Source: Agriotes lineatus
Taxonomy: Eukaryota > Arthropoda > Insecta > Coleoptera > Elateridae
Length of the DNA stretch: 64,000 nucleotides
Assembly: GCA_940337035.1 (NCBI GenBank)
Contig: CALNHX010002305.1
Span: forward strand, 1-64,000
Reading direction: 5' to 3'
Shown: one piece after another, positions 55,586-64,000 of the stretch
How positions within the stretch are numbered: position 1 is the stretch's first letter
How the letters are laid out: each line of letters begins with the position of its first letter
The notes under the pieces: model-generated
What the model saw: the letters and a program-made list of their open reading frames with translations, nothing else
What the model was told of the DNA's origin: nothing
The model's database searches: none
Translations under genes and position numbers: made by a program

Positions 55586-56558
55586 CAAACTTAAATTTGC
55601 CTCTAGCCTGAATGGATTTTCATTTTTAAAACTATGCTTACGTATAAATCTACTAACAATTAAAATGGTTTTATTTACATGTTTAATCCATTTGTCAGCC
55701 TCATCACTATATTTTACAATCCCTATCGCGTCTTTGATTGTTTTTATTGAGTTCGAACTTAATTCGGTAACGCTGTCTGTTGCAGACATGTTCGCTCGCG
55801 TGCAGTTGTAATACTAACTTGCAAACAGCCGAGCCGCTCTATTTATTCATCGTCGCAGCTGATAATGGAGGCCTGCGTCAGCAAAAAAATTCAGACAAAG
55901 GCAGCATTCAATTTAGCTGTTGTGCAGATTTTTCTCAAACAATAGGTTCCTTTGTTCAATTTTTAACAGCTTTGCACATTTCTCAAACATGTCTGGACAT
56001 GTCTGAAGCTTGTTTATCTGATAATGGCGGTCAGCAAAAATTTCTCCAGACAACAATGGCTTCATTGTACAATTATCGTGCAGATTTCTCAAACAATGGC
56101 TTTATTGTTCAATTTTTACCAGCTTTGCACATTTTAATCTCCAGACAACAATGGCTTCATTGTCCAATTTCGTGCTGATTTTAAAACAATGGATGTCATT
56201 GTTCTATTTTTACCAGCTTTGCACATTTTAATCTCCAGACAACAATGGCTTCATTGTCCAATTTCGTGCAGATTTCTCAAACAATGGACGCCATTGTTCA
56301 ATAACATCCTGCATCTACAAGTCTCAACTAGTTTTGCATTGCCAGACGATGACTCACATCCTGTTGAGCCTGGGAACATTTTGATAAACGTAGAAATCTT
56401 GTAAAATTTCAAAAATGACACTTTTAACCCAAAAATTCATCGTGGGAATCCTTCAAAATTTGACATTTAGACCCCGGCTAGACCCGCGACCTCGCCCGTG
56501 ACCCAAGTTCGTTCGGGATACATGCAAAGTGAGGCAGAACCCGTGTAGGTACACTACT
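55582..56558 (-). repeat. Polinton right terminal inverted repeat (977 bp)
   Basis: Inverse of the left TIR. It includes on the minus strand the first 69 PolB codons (55789 down to 55583), followed by piggyBac-derived TLS-stop. It has 118 bp (56393-56510) not present in the left copy. The palindrome cluster is retained. Very few differences from the left TIR are visible. Confidence 0.93.
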
Positions 56559-57077
56559 AATACACTATTTGGTAAATATCATGACTCCAGCGCCACCTAC
56601 CGGGTTCATTTTTTGTATAGACATTTCTCTCTAAGTAACCAACGTACATTCCGCATATGAGCTAAATCGGACCGTAAATACACATTTTGGTAATTATCTT
56701 GACTCCAGCGCCACCTACCTGGTTCATTTTTTGTATAGACATTTCTCTCTACGTAACCAACGTACATTCCGAATATGAGCTAAATCGGACCGTAAATACA
56801 CATTTTGGTAAATATCTTCACTACAGCGCCACCTACCGGGTTTATTTTGTGTATAAACATTTCTCTCCGCGTAACCAATGTACATTCCAAATATGAGCTA
56901 AATCGGACCATAAATACAATTTATCGAAATATCTCGACGACATGCTTGAGCAGTGCGTACTCGAACGGTTTCCAGTCTTTCTTCCCGTTGCTCATCGGTA
57001 TCTGAAACTCGTATGCCCTTTTCTTTTGTGTTTGAAGTGTAGATCGACCAATCGCTTGTCGTTTGGTTGGCATAATT
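56559..57077. repeat. ~1.99-kb duplicated segment, copy 2 (right part), with 118-bp array
   Basis: Resumes at the duplicated AATACA of unit 3. Further units start at 56670, 56788 and, truncated, 56906. The virtual start of unit 3 (56552) is exactly 118 bp before 56670. Similarity to copy 1 ends near 57077. Confidence 0.93.
56924..57073 (-). pseudogene. Helitron replicase N-terminus-like fragment, copy 2
   Basis: Duplicate of 46889-47038: MPTKRQAIGRSTLQTQK, then, shifted, DTDEQREERLETVRVRTAQA. Not followed by Rep or helicase sequence. Confidence 0.45.
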
Positions 57078-57149
57078 GATTTGACAGCGAAAGTAATGCT
57101 TTGTGACGATTATTGCAAATTCACTTGGAAAAAGCAAAGAAAATGTATT

Positions 57150-57215
57150 TCCTAATTTCAAAAAACCCACCTAGTGAATTATATATAATTCACCTAGCTT
57201 TAAAATTAAAATATT
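57150..57215. repeat. Third copy of the duplicated segment's palindromic stretch
   Basis: Contains the perfect 20-bp palindrome GTGAATTATATATAATTCAC (57174-57193) with the same flanks as at 46084 and 48078, then diverges. A remnant of a third tandem copy is possible. Confidence 0.7.
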
Positions 57216-57429
57216 TTAACTTGCGCACGAAAATGTGTTAAGTTTTTTTCCTTTAATTATTGTAATAATAATCTAAACCTATTAAAACGCGGATGAAAAA
57301 TATAAATATTAATATTTTTCTTCTGAGATTAAAACTACGCAATTTTTGGTGTCTATACAAAAAGTTCAAAATCTGGTACAATTTAAACTTGTAATTTGGT
57401 ACAATTTTTTGAGGATCTCTGGCAACACT

Positions 57430-57809
57430 GGGCAAACGCCGTTTTGCCCAAAAATAATTCGTCTCTGAAACCCCGTTCCACCACTATAGAGTAGAGTTTT
57501 AATTTTGTCATGTTCACCTCCTTGGGCTTAAAAATAAATGCCATTTTCGCAATCAACGTCCCAAAGTACCTCAATAACGACACCCATAACGATTTTTAGG
57601 CTTATTGACCCCATTTCACCCCCTAAGGGGTTGATTTTCGGAAAATCACGAATTACGTGTTTGGTTATTTTTTTTATGAGTACTCCTACGAAGTTTCAAG
57701 TCGAAACGTCTATTTAATATTATTTTTCCTTACAAAATTGGAACCCTCATTTTACCCCTTTAGGGCTTGAATTTCGAAATATCCTTTCTTATTCCTTGTA
57801 TGCATCATA
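57430..57809 (-). mobile_element. Helitron-type fragment
   Basis: Minus-strand relative of 32603-33441 and 43680-43985 (shared 'ttcgcaatcaacgtccca', 'cataacgatttttaggctta', 'gaaacgtctatttaatatta'). Its similarity stops at about 57809, next to the hAT insertion. Confidence 0.65.
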
Positions 57810-58540
57810 GCTGTGACCATAGGCGTAACTAGCGGGGGGGCCAGGGGGCCAGGTCCTCCCCAAAGTGCCGTCTGGCCCACCCCAGAAAAATAGAAATTAA
57901 ATCAATTTAAAAATCTGCTTTTATTATTAACCCGTTTAATTAATTTAATTAAAGTAAGGGTTTGGTTTTATCGACCCCCACGCTAATAATTACTTTGAAA
58001 ATACTGTTTTCGTTTGAATATATTTTTTTTTGTTAATTGTGTTCCATTTTTGTTAGTTTCTCTTAAGTTTTCTATAAATAAAGGACCAACTTATCTGCAC
58101 AGAAAAATACAATTGCAATTATTTCATATGCTGGTAAGTAAATGAGTCGAAAACTTGAGTGCATCGCTAACTACTTGCTGGGCACATACAGCTAGCTACC
58201 TATATTATAGGCTCATCCAGTTCAGACTTATGGTGACTTGCTATTTGGATGTTTGCCTTGCCTAAAGAGTTGAGTTTGTAGTTTGAAGTGTACGAAACAG
58301 AATTTTATGTTTAATAGTGTTATATGTAAGCAAAGAAATGGCGTGGTGCTTGAATTTCCACAGTTGCTAGCCCAAGACAGAACAAAGATAAATCACAATA
58401 GCAATTAAGAGGATATTGATGTTTTCAAGAAAGTATTTGCTTCGACGATACTGAGAAAAAATAAAAAGTGTGACTCAAAAACGTGTAAATGGAAACCTAG
58501 TGTTGTTTCCCAAAAAAATCTGTTTCTCCTGGAATAATAT

Positions 58541-58812
58541 TTTTTACCGGTTTCAGGATATTAAGCCTTTGTTTACATATACAAAAGTGGGCTGGTAACT
58601 AGATCATAACTTATCTGTAGGGTAATGGAATATTACCCTACATGGCAACCATAACCATATAGCAACCGATAAACTATTGAACATATCACGGATGTTATGA
58701 TCATAACAGCCTCAGATGTTTTAAAATCCTCGCTCTACGAGCTCGGATTTCAAAACATCTGCAGCAGTTATGATACTCATAACATTCCTAGATATGTTAA
58801 TAGCTATTACCG
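58541..58812 (+). repeat. Dispersed ~270-bp repeat, copy 2
   Basis: Matches 3965-4234 plus 4524-4535 without the MITE, thereby giving the empty insertion site (one TTAATAGC). Located inside the hAT element. Confidence 0.8.
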
Positions 58813-58911
58813 CCAAACTCATTGAGCTGCAAGAAGTAATCTATACATTTTTATGTTGTTTATGAACCGACAAATAATTTATATCAATATATCCTCAGAC
58901 ATGTAGTATTA

Positions 58912-60508
58912 CGAGGGTAGCAACCATAATTCCTGCAAACCAATAGATCAAGTGCACCATGGAAACCAAACTTGCCATGAAACAAATGTTCGTTGTTTTC
59001 TAGTGTAACAGTTCAAATTTAGTTTTGATAATTGCAACAGTAATTACACAGTTAATTTTGAAATAAGCGTTGTGCATCAAGAATGAATTTAACGAGAGAG
59101 AATTTTAGAGGCATGATTTACTATGACTTTAAAAGTTTCGTATCTCCGAAAGAAAGTTTTGGATAACTTCGTGCTGCTTGGTGACCAAGCGCCTTCGCAT
59201 CAGAGGACTGTTTATTACTGCTTTAATGAATTTAAACTTGAACGAGATTCACTCAGCGACGATTTTTGCGAAGGAAGACCAATTTATGTAGTTACCGATA
59301 CCAACATAAACGCTGTGCCAAGAATGTTTCAGTAGGACAATTGAGTCACATATAGAATTATTAAAAGCATCTTGGACATTGGCATGACTGCAATAAACTA
59401 GATTTTACATAATCATTTGGATGTAAGAAAAGTCTGTTGTGGGTGGATACCACACAGTTTAACAGAAACACAACAACAGCATGTGGATTGGTATAAGAAA
59501 TATGATGAAGGTAGATCTAAAGTAGTTTATAGGTTTATACCATAACTGGTGACGATAACCGTATATATGCATTTGAACCCGAATCTAAGCGGCAGTCTGC
59601 ACAATGGATGTTTCCAACAGATCCTAATCCAGTTAAAATGAAGCGATCTCGAAAAGTTGGTAAGCAAACGATTGCTTTCTTCTTTTCAAAGTCACAACTG
59701 TCGTGCTTGAAAATAGACGTACGGTTACCGCAAAATGGTACACAACAGAATGGCTGCCAGACGTTATTAAAAAAGCTCGTTTACGGCGCCCAAGGAGTGA
59801 AATCGTTCTGTACCATGACAATGCTTTTAGTCATACCGCACATCAAACCAAATAATGTTTAGAGACTTTCGGATTAAAATTGCTAAGGTATCCCCCATAC
59901 AGTTCGACCTAGCACCTTCCGATTACTTTCTATCCTCCCTTAAAAGATAAAATGCATGATGTACGATTTGGAACTCCCAAAGATGCTGTGGAAAGCTTCA
60001 ACAACCTTGTTTCTCAAGTGACTCAAAAAGAGCGGAATATATATTTTGAAAATTGGTTTTACCGAATGCGTAAATGTTTCGAGTTTAAGGGCGAATATTT
60101 TGAGAAACAATAATAAAAACAAATGTTGGCTACAAAAGTTTTATTTGAAATGGGCAGTGAAGTACGCCTATATCGTCATTAAAATACGAGAAATCGGCAG
60201 TGAAGTAATCCATTGTTTTACGACTTTTTTGTAGGTGGCGAGGCGACAGATAAACGTCAATCGACCGAAAATAACCTACAAAAGTTGGTTAAAATGTTGT
60301 AATTTCACGATTTCTAGATTTCAAAAATAAAACATAGTGTACACCTCAGTACTGAAATTCATTTTTATCCCTCATGTGGTTTATTTGCTTGGCCCTACGG
60401 GCTTCGGCAACTAAATCCACATTCGTGAGAAAAAATTAAACTTCAGTGCATTGGTATACAAACTACTATTGTTTTATTAGATTGCAGAAATTTATGGGGT
60501 TACCCTCG
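58912..60508 (+). mobile_element. Mariner element nested in hAT
   Basis: Flanked by TA (58910-58911, 60509-60510). Ends CGAGGGTAGCAACCATAATT... and ...AATTTATGGGGTTACCCTCG are imperfect ~26-bp inverted repeats. About 1.6 kb, longer than the usual ~1.3 kb; the ~380 bp after the transposase suggest an insertion. Lies wholly within the hAT element, so it is younger. Confidence 0.85.
59083..60111 (+). pseudogene. Mariner transposase (broken)
   Basis: The frame starts MNLTRENFRGMIYYDFKSFV at 59083 and shifts after ~28 codons to DNFVLLGDQAPSHQRTVYYC (helix-turn-helix) and CEGRPIYVVTDTNINAVP. Later pieces are VCCGWIPHSLTETQQQHVDW, TGDDNRIYAFEPESKRQSAQ (first catalytic Asp), TAKWYTTEWLPDVIKKAR, IVLYHDNAFSHTAHQTK (second Asp) and PSDYFLSSLKR (third Asp), ending KGEYFEKQ-stop. 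The DD34D order of mariners is recognisable. At least four frame breaks or stops make it inactive. Confidence 0.85.
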
Positions 60509-60656
60509 TATAAGAGCGTCAAAGAACAGGCAAATAAGTGTATGCGAAAAAGTTATGTATGTACGCAAATTCATGTCTTCATAGGTATTGACGATGGTTG
60601 GCTGGGGGGCCTGGCCCTCCCCAGCTAAAAATCCTAGTTACGCCAATGGCTGTGAC

Positions 60657-61682
60657 ATACCCGGCGTTGCCAGGGCATAATATTACGTAAAACTATGCGT
60701 GTATGTTTTGAAACATGACTTTTCCATCGTTTTATTTCGGTTTTTACATCCTTAAAAAAAATCGATTTTTTCTAATTTTCCGAGTTTTCCACTCCCATTT
60801 TTTTCTTCGAAAAGCCATTCAAAAACGAAAACATTCGAAATCCCATACAAAAATACAATAGAAAATCATCTTTTTGATTTTCCGAATTTTCCGACTTTCC
60901 CGGTGGATTTCCCCAAAATTTTCTTTAATACAAACCTTTTCCTGACAATTAGAAACACAACAACAAAAATGAGCCAAATCTGTCACGCCTTCCTCCAGTG
61001 ATGAGTAACATACATGCGGCGATTGATTTTATCATAAAAATTTAGGATTTCCATTTAAAAACATTCGCTAACGTCATAACTCAAAACAGAAGACAATCTA
61101 AAGGTTATAATTACAGTAAAATATGTCTTAGTTAAAATAAAAATTGACGTGTTCAAAGATTTCTTTCAAAAACATTTGATAAAAGTTCGATTGCTGTTGA
61201 CAGCCGGTTATTCCTGGAATTTTAAATGGCAACGTTGCTCTTCGCTTCAACGTATTTCCAATGTGCAACTTTGCAATTATTTCGCTGAGGCCGTTACGCA
61301 CGTGATATTAGCTCAACTGCTAAACTATTGGGCAATGCGCATGTTCGTCTTATGTCTTGCTGTAAAACGAGGTGCGAGGTGCGTTAACCCCGCGGAGTTA
61401 CATTATATATGGCAGTTATCCGTTAAACTATGTAAGTAGTTCTAAAAGTGTTATATTTAATAAAAAGTTAAAATCCAGCTTCAAGTTTATTTAGTGCCTT
61501 TAAAACCAAAGGACCACAGATTACGTAAAGGATAAGTAATTCCATTCCCTCGTTTGCCAGCCATTTTGGATGAAAGTCGATCGTTGTCCTTGAGTGTTCG
61601 CCGACCTCACGACTTTTTTATTAGGTGTGTCGTATCAACGGACAGAAAGGTAGGTTTTTTGAAATCTTTAATTCAATTTCAG
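60657..61682. other. No gene recognised
   Basis: Begins with ATACCCGGCGTTGCCAGGGC, a Helitron-end-like motif beside the hAT insertion. The rest is AT-rich. Open frames at 61149-61439 and 61554-61754 have no recognisable domain. Confidence 0.45.
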
Positions 61683-61958
61683 TATGCTCGAAAACTTTTA
61701 TCCTCTAGAGGGCTGTGTAATTATTTTGTCAAAAAAATGTTTTGGCAGTCGTAAAGTCACATTGGCATTTTATGTCTATCAGTTTAAGGTTATATTAGGA
61801 ATGTGTTCAGTATTAAACATCATGTAAAAGGTAAGTGATTCTGTCAAAATTGTATAGGTTTTTTATTATTAAGTACCTTTATTCATCACTGCCAACATAC
61901 ATTAAATTTTAAAAAAATCCACAGCCCTCTAGAGGTTAAAAGTTTTCGATCATATGGT
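61683..61958. mobile_element. Small TIR element
   Basis: CGAAAACTTTTATCCTCTAG (continuing AGGGCTGTG) near 61688 is inverted at 61921-61952 (CACAGCCCTCTAGAGGTTAA...TTTTCG). Interior ~190 bp, non-coding. Confidence 0.65.
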
Positions 61959-62150
61959 ATTTACAATGTCCTGCATTTGTAGAGCCCGCTGTGCAACGCT
62001 ACGACAAAATCACAGAGCTAAAATTATGCTCTATACACATACAGCAGTAAACAATAACCTGTAGCTAGTTCTTCTGCTTTTGCAACTGCAGGAGCTATGC
62101 TTTCGTGTTTAACAAATAACGTACAGCATGTCTTATTATCGACGGCCTGG

Positions 62151-62242
62151 TAGTCCAGTTACATTAGGATCCGCCTGCCGAAAAAATCCAAGTGGATTTT
62201 TTCGGCAGATGCTGCGGTTTTCCGTCTAATGTAACTGGACTA
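62151..62242. repeat. Foldback at the start of the BEL/Pao fragment
   Basis: TAGTCCAGTTACATTAG (62151-62167) and its exact inverse (62226-62242), plus CTGCCGAAAAAATCCA (62175-62190) and its exact inverse (62193-62208) around AG. The two half-copies differ by a short insertion in the right one. The right arm is continuous with the retrotransposon protease frame, so the left arm looks like an inverted duplicate made at the breakpoint. Confidence 0.85.
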
Positions 62243-62794
62243 TGGGTTAAAGTCACAGATATTAACAATAACTGGCACAATGCTAGGGCAGTACTAGATT
62301 CTGCATCCCACGCTAATTTCATTACCGAAGATTTGGCAAATAAATTGCAATTAAAAAGACAAACGGTTGCTACTACAGTAGTTGGACTAAATTCTAAAGC
62401 TTCGCAGTGTAATTCCAGTAGTAACATTCAGATAGCATCATTACACAGTAATTTTAATATAAATATGAACTCTTTAGTTATTTTAAAAATTACTGAAAAT
62501 TTACCTCTCGTGTCGTTTGATCGATCAAATTTCAACGTACTCAAAAACATCGGATTAGCTGATACTACTTTTAATAAATTCTTGCCCGTAGACATGTTAA
62601 TCGGCGATGGTCATTTCTATGAACTATTGTGTATCGGCCAAATTAGCCTGGGCAAGAATCTGCCAATTTTACAGAAAACCCTATTGGGTTGGATAATTTC
62701 TGGAATGTATCAAACGAAAGAGGTCTACGGCAGTAGCTTAATTTGTTCACATTTAACCACGATGCTTGGGCATTTTGAAAAACGTAAAATTTGA
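62195..62794 (+). pseudogene. BEL/Pao retrotransposon protease-region fragment
   Basis: Open for ~200 codons with no proper start. It reads WVKVTDINNNWHNARAVLDS and ASHANFITEDLANKL, the aspartic protease active-site region of BEL/Pao polyproteins, with the usual 'LDSGSQ' appearing as LDSASH. Then come DMLIGDGHFYELLCIGQISL and LPILQKTLLGWIISG, conserved in the DUF1758-type domain. It ends at 62794, before any reverse transcriptase, and no LTRs were found. The changed Gly next to the catalytic Asp suggests loss of activity. An isolated fragment, truncated at both sides. Confidence 0.8.
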
Positions 62795-63492
62795 CGTATT
62801 GACTTTTCTCTATAATTTATTCAGTTAATTCTTCAATCAAAGATCGTTCGTGCAAAACACTTGTCTAACCAGATTTGTTTTTTTTTATTTGCTATGATTG
62901 CTAGAAAGCAATTAAACTCGGTTAAACCCTTAGGAAAAGAACCCTCAACGTTAAGCGTTCATGTCTTTACGTCAATTTCTTCTTGTTTAATTTAAGTAAT
63001 CAATTGTTTATAAAATTGTAATCTTTCCAACAAGAGTTGAGCACTCGTGATTCTACGGTTGAAAAATACATATTAATATTTTATATAACATTGACGTATT
63101 TCGAAGTTTGATCATTGAATGAAAAATCCTGAAACATACTACGTATTATTGAGAAAAAGTAACTTACTGGAGTATCTTCTAGTATATATCGAATTGTCGA
63201 TTTAAAAATTCATAGGGTTACTACATTAAAGTAAAATGCTGTACAATCTTGCAATAAAATATTTAAAGTGATTCAATCAAAAAAGTTAAGCGGCAAAAAG
63301 TTATACTTAGTTTTTGAAAATTAGGGGGAATTTCTGCCAGTCTATTCCCGTTGTTTGTTAGTTTTTTATTTCAATAAAGAAAAGTGATGCTTATACAGTA
63401 TCCGGTCAAAATTGTTTTTTTGTAACACTACACAGGGTGATTTATAAGGTTGGGCACAAGCTTCGACAGATGATTTCTAACACTATCTTTAG
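62795..63492. other. No gene recognised
   Basis: AT-rich DNA. A TACACAGGGTGATTTATAAG motif at 63431 resembles a Tc1/mariner-type end, without a partner seen. Confidence 0.45.
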
Positions 63493-63582
63493 TTGGGATT
63501 AACCGATAATCGGTATCGGCCATATTGGCTGAATTAGGTATATATCGGTATCGACCAAAACACCTGTATCAGTCGATCCCTA
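63493..63582. mobile_element. 90-bp hAT-like MITE
   Basis: Ends TTGGGATTAACCGATA and, inverted, TAGGGATCGACTGATA. The interior repeats ATCGGTATCG. Flanked by ATCTTTAG/ATGTTTAG (7 of 8 identical), an aged 8-bp target duplication. Such TAGGGATCGAC...-type ends are common in hAT MITEs. Confidence 0.65.
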
Positions 63583-64000
63583 ATGTTTAGTAAAAAACTG
63601 TATATGAACCCATTAAGAAGTTGACACTGGAGAAAAAACATTTCTAGTGTGAACTTTAGTAGCCATATCTTCTTAACGAAACAATTTTACAAGATAGGTT
63701 GTGTACAAGTTTTACTTACAATATTACCGCTAAAATTGTTTTTTAAATTAGTTACTAAATAAACAAATTTGCACGTAAGTCGTGTAATTGTCCAACAAAT
63801 AAGCCTGCGCCGATCGGATAGACACTTCATCTTCTCTAACCTAAAAGTAAAATATAGTTGACCCAGTTTTAAAGGCAGCAATTTGTTCTTTCATAGCCAT
63901 ACTAGATAAGATTAATTTTTGATCATATATCAACACAGACTGCTACGTCTACGTAGTATTTGCAAAATTCTTTAAATTTTTATTTATTGATATCGAACTG
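63583..64000. other. No gene recognised
   Basis: No supportable feature; a 64-codon minus frame (63687-63881) lacks motifs. Confidence 0.45.

Larger units (their letters stand above)
48524..56558. mobile_element. Polinton/Maverick-type element (8,035 bp) with 6-bp TSD
   Basis: Bounded by AATACA on both sides (48518-48523, 56559-56564). It starts AGTAGTGTACCTACACGGG and ends with the exact inverse. AG...CT termini, 6-bp duplication, long TIRs and a PolB gene are the Polinton/Maverick hallmarks. Typical members are about twice as long and carry integrase, packaging ATPase, protease and capsid genes; none is recognised here. Contents: left TIR, PolB, a 76-codon ORF, the tail of a convergent ORF, minisatellite, PolB relic, piggyBac 3' part, right TIR. 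Near-identical TIRs and an uninterrupted PolB indicate recent insertion, presumably mobilised in trans. Confidence 0.9.
57818..60648. mobile_element. hAT element with 8-bp TSD, containing nested insertions
   Basis: Flanked by GCTGTGAC (57810-57817, 60649-60656). Terminal inverted repeats are CATAGGCGTAACTAG and CATTGGCGTAACTAG (right end inverted), followed on both sides by GC-rich GGGGGGCC-type stretches. These ends and the TSD length are diagnostic for hAT. No transposase is recognised. Net of the dispersed repeat and the mariner inside, only ~1 kb is hAT sequence, so it was non-autonomous. Confidence 0.88.

Noticed and set aside
56393..56510. 118-bp segment unique to the right TIR has the same length as the satellite unit
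   Set aside because: Its sequence is unrelated to the 118-bp satellite; the equal length is coincidence.

Overview
The window looks like AT-rich, repeat-laden nuclear DNA of an insect or close arthropod relative. Evidence: one spliced host gene with GT-AG introns, the 3' end of an ADAM10/Kuzbanian metalloprotease gene, sits among non-LTR retrotransposons (RTE/CFDP2-like and CR1/Jockey-like), tRNA- and 5S-rRNA-derived SINEs, mariner, hAT, piggyBac, Helitron-like and BEL/Pao sequences, and a Polinton/Maverick. The species cannot be told from the sequence alone. No bacterial operons, CRISPR arrays, tRNA genes or rRNA genes are seen.

Layout. 1-15 kb: intergenic or upstream-intron DNA. It holds an antisense RTE relic, copy 1 of a ~665-bp repeat, a dispersed repeat split by a MITE with 8-bp target duplications, an open but 5'-truncated CR1/Jockey-like reverse transcriptase (minus strand), a decayed mariner-type transposon and several foldbacks. 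15.05-21.0 kb: the last four exons of the Kuzbanian/ADAM10 gene on the plus strand (disintegrin/Cys-rich, transmembrane segment, basic tail). The last exon has an in-frame TGA followed by 66 further open, coding-like codons. The 4.1-kb last intron is filled by an antisense RTE element that itself carries three later insertions. 21-35 kb: a TIR element, a nearly complete but broken RTE (24.0-28.9 kb), two decayed CR1/Jockey-like elements each hit by a SINE, and a Helitron-type element. 35-45 kb: two large foldback elements and Helitron/non-LTR fragments.

45-57 kb is the most interesting part. A ~2-kb segment containing five 118-bp tandem repeats plus a Helitron-protein-like fragment is itself tandemly duplicated. 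An 8,035-bp Polinton-type element (48524-56558) sits inside the second copy. It has AG...CT ends, a 6-bp target duplication (AATACA) and ~0.86/0.98-kb terminal inverted repeats. Removing it restores the 118-bp periodicity exactly. It carries an intact 1,240-codon family B DNA polymerase (PolB) gene, a 76-codon downstream ORF, the tail of a convergent gene, a minisatellite, a second decayed PolB fragment and the 3' part of a piggyBac. No integrase, ATPase, protease or capsid gene is recognised. Its TIRs contain evenly spaced ACAATG-N4/5-CATTGT palindromes.

57-64 kb: a Helitron fragment, a hAT element (8-bp TSD GCTGTGAC) with a mariner and a dispersed repeat nested inside it, a BEL/Pao protease fragment starting at a foldback, and small MITEs. 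Apart from the host gene, the genes do not form a pathway. The window is a layered record of transposon insertions whose relative ages can often be read from nesting.
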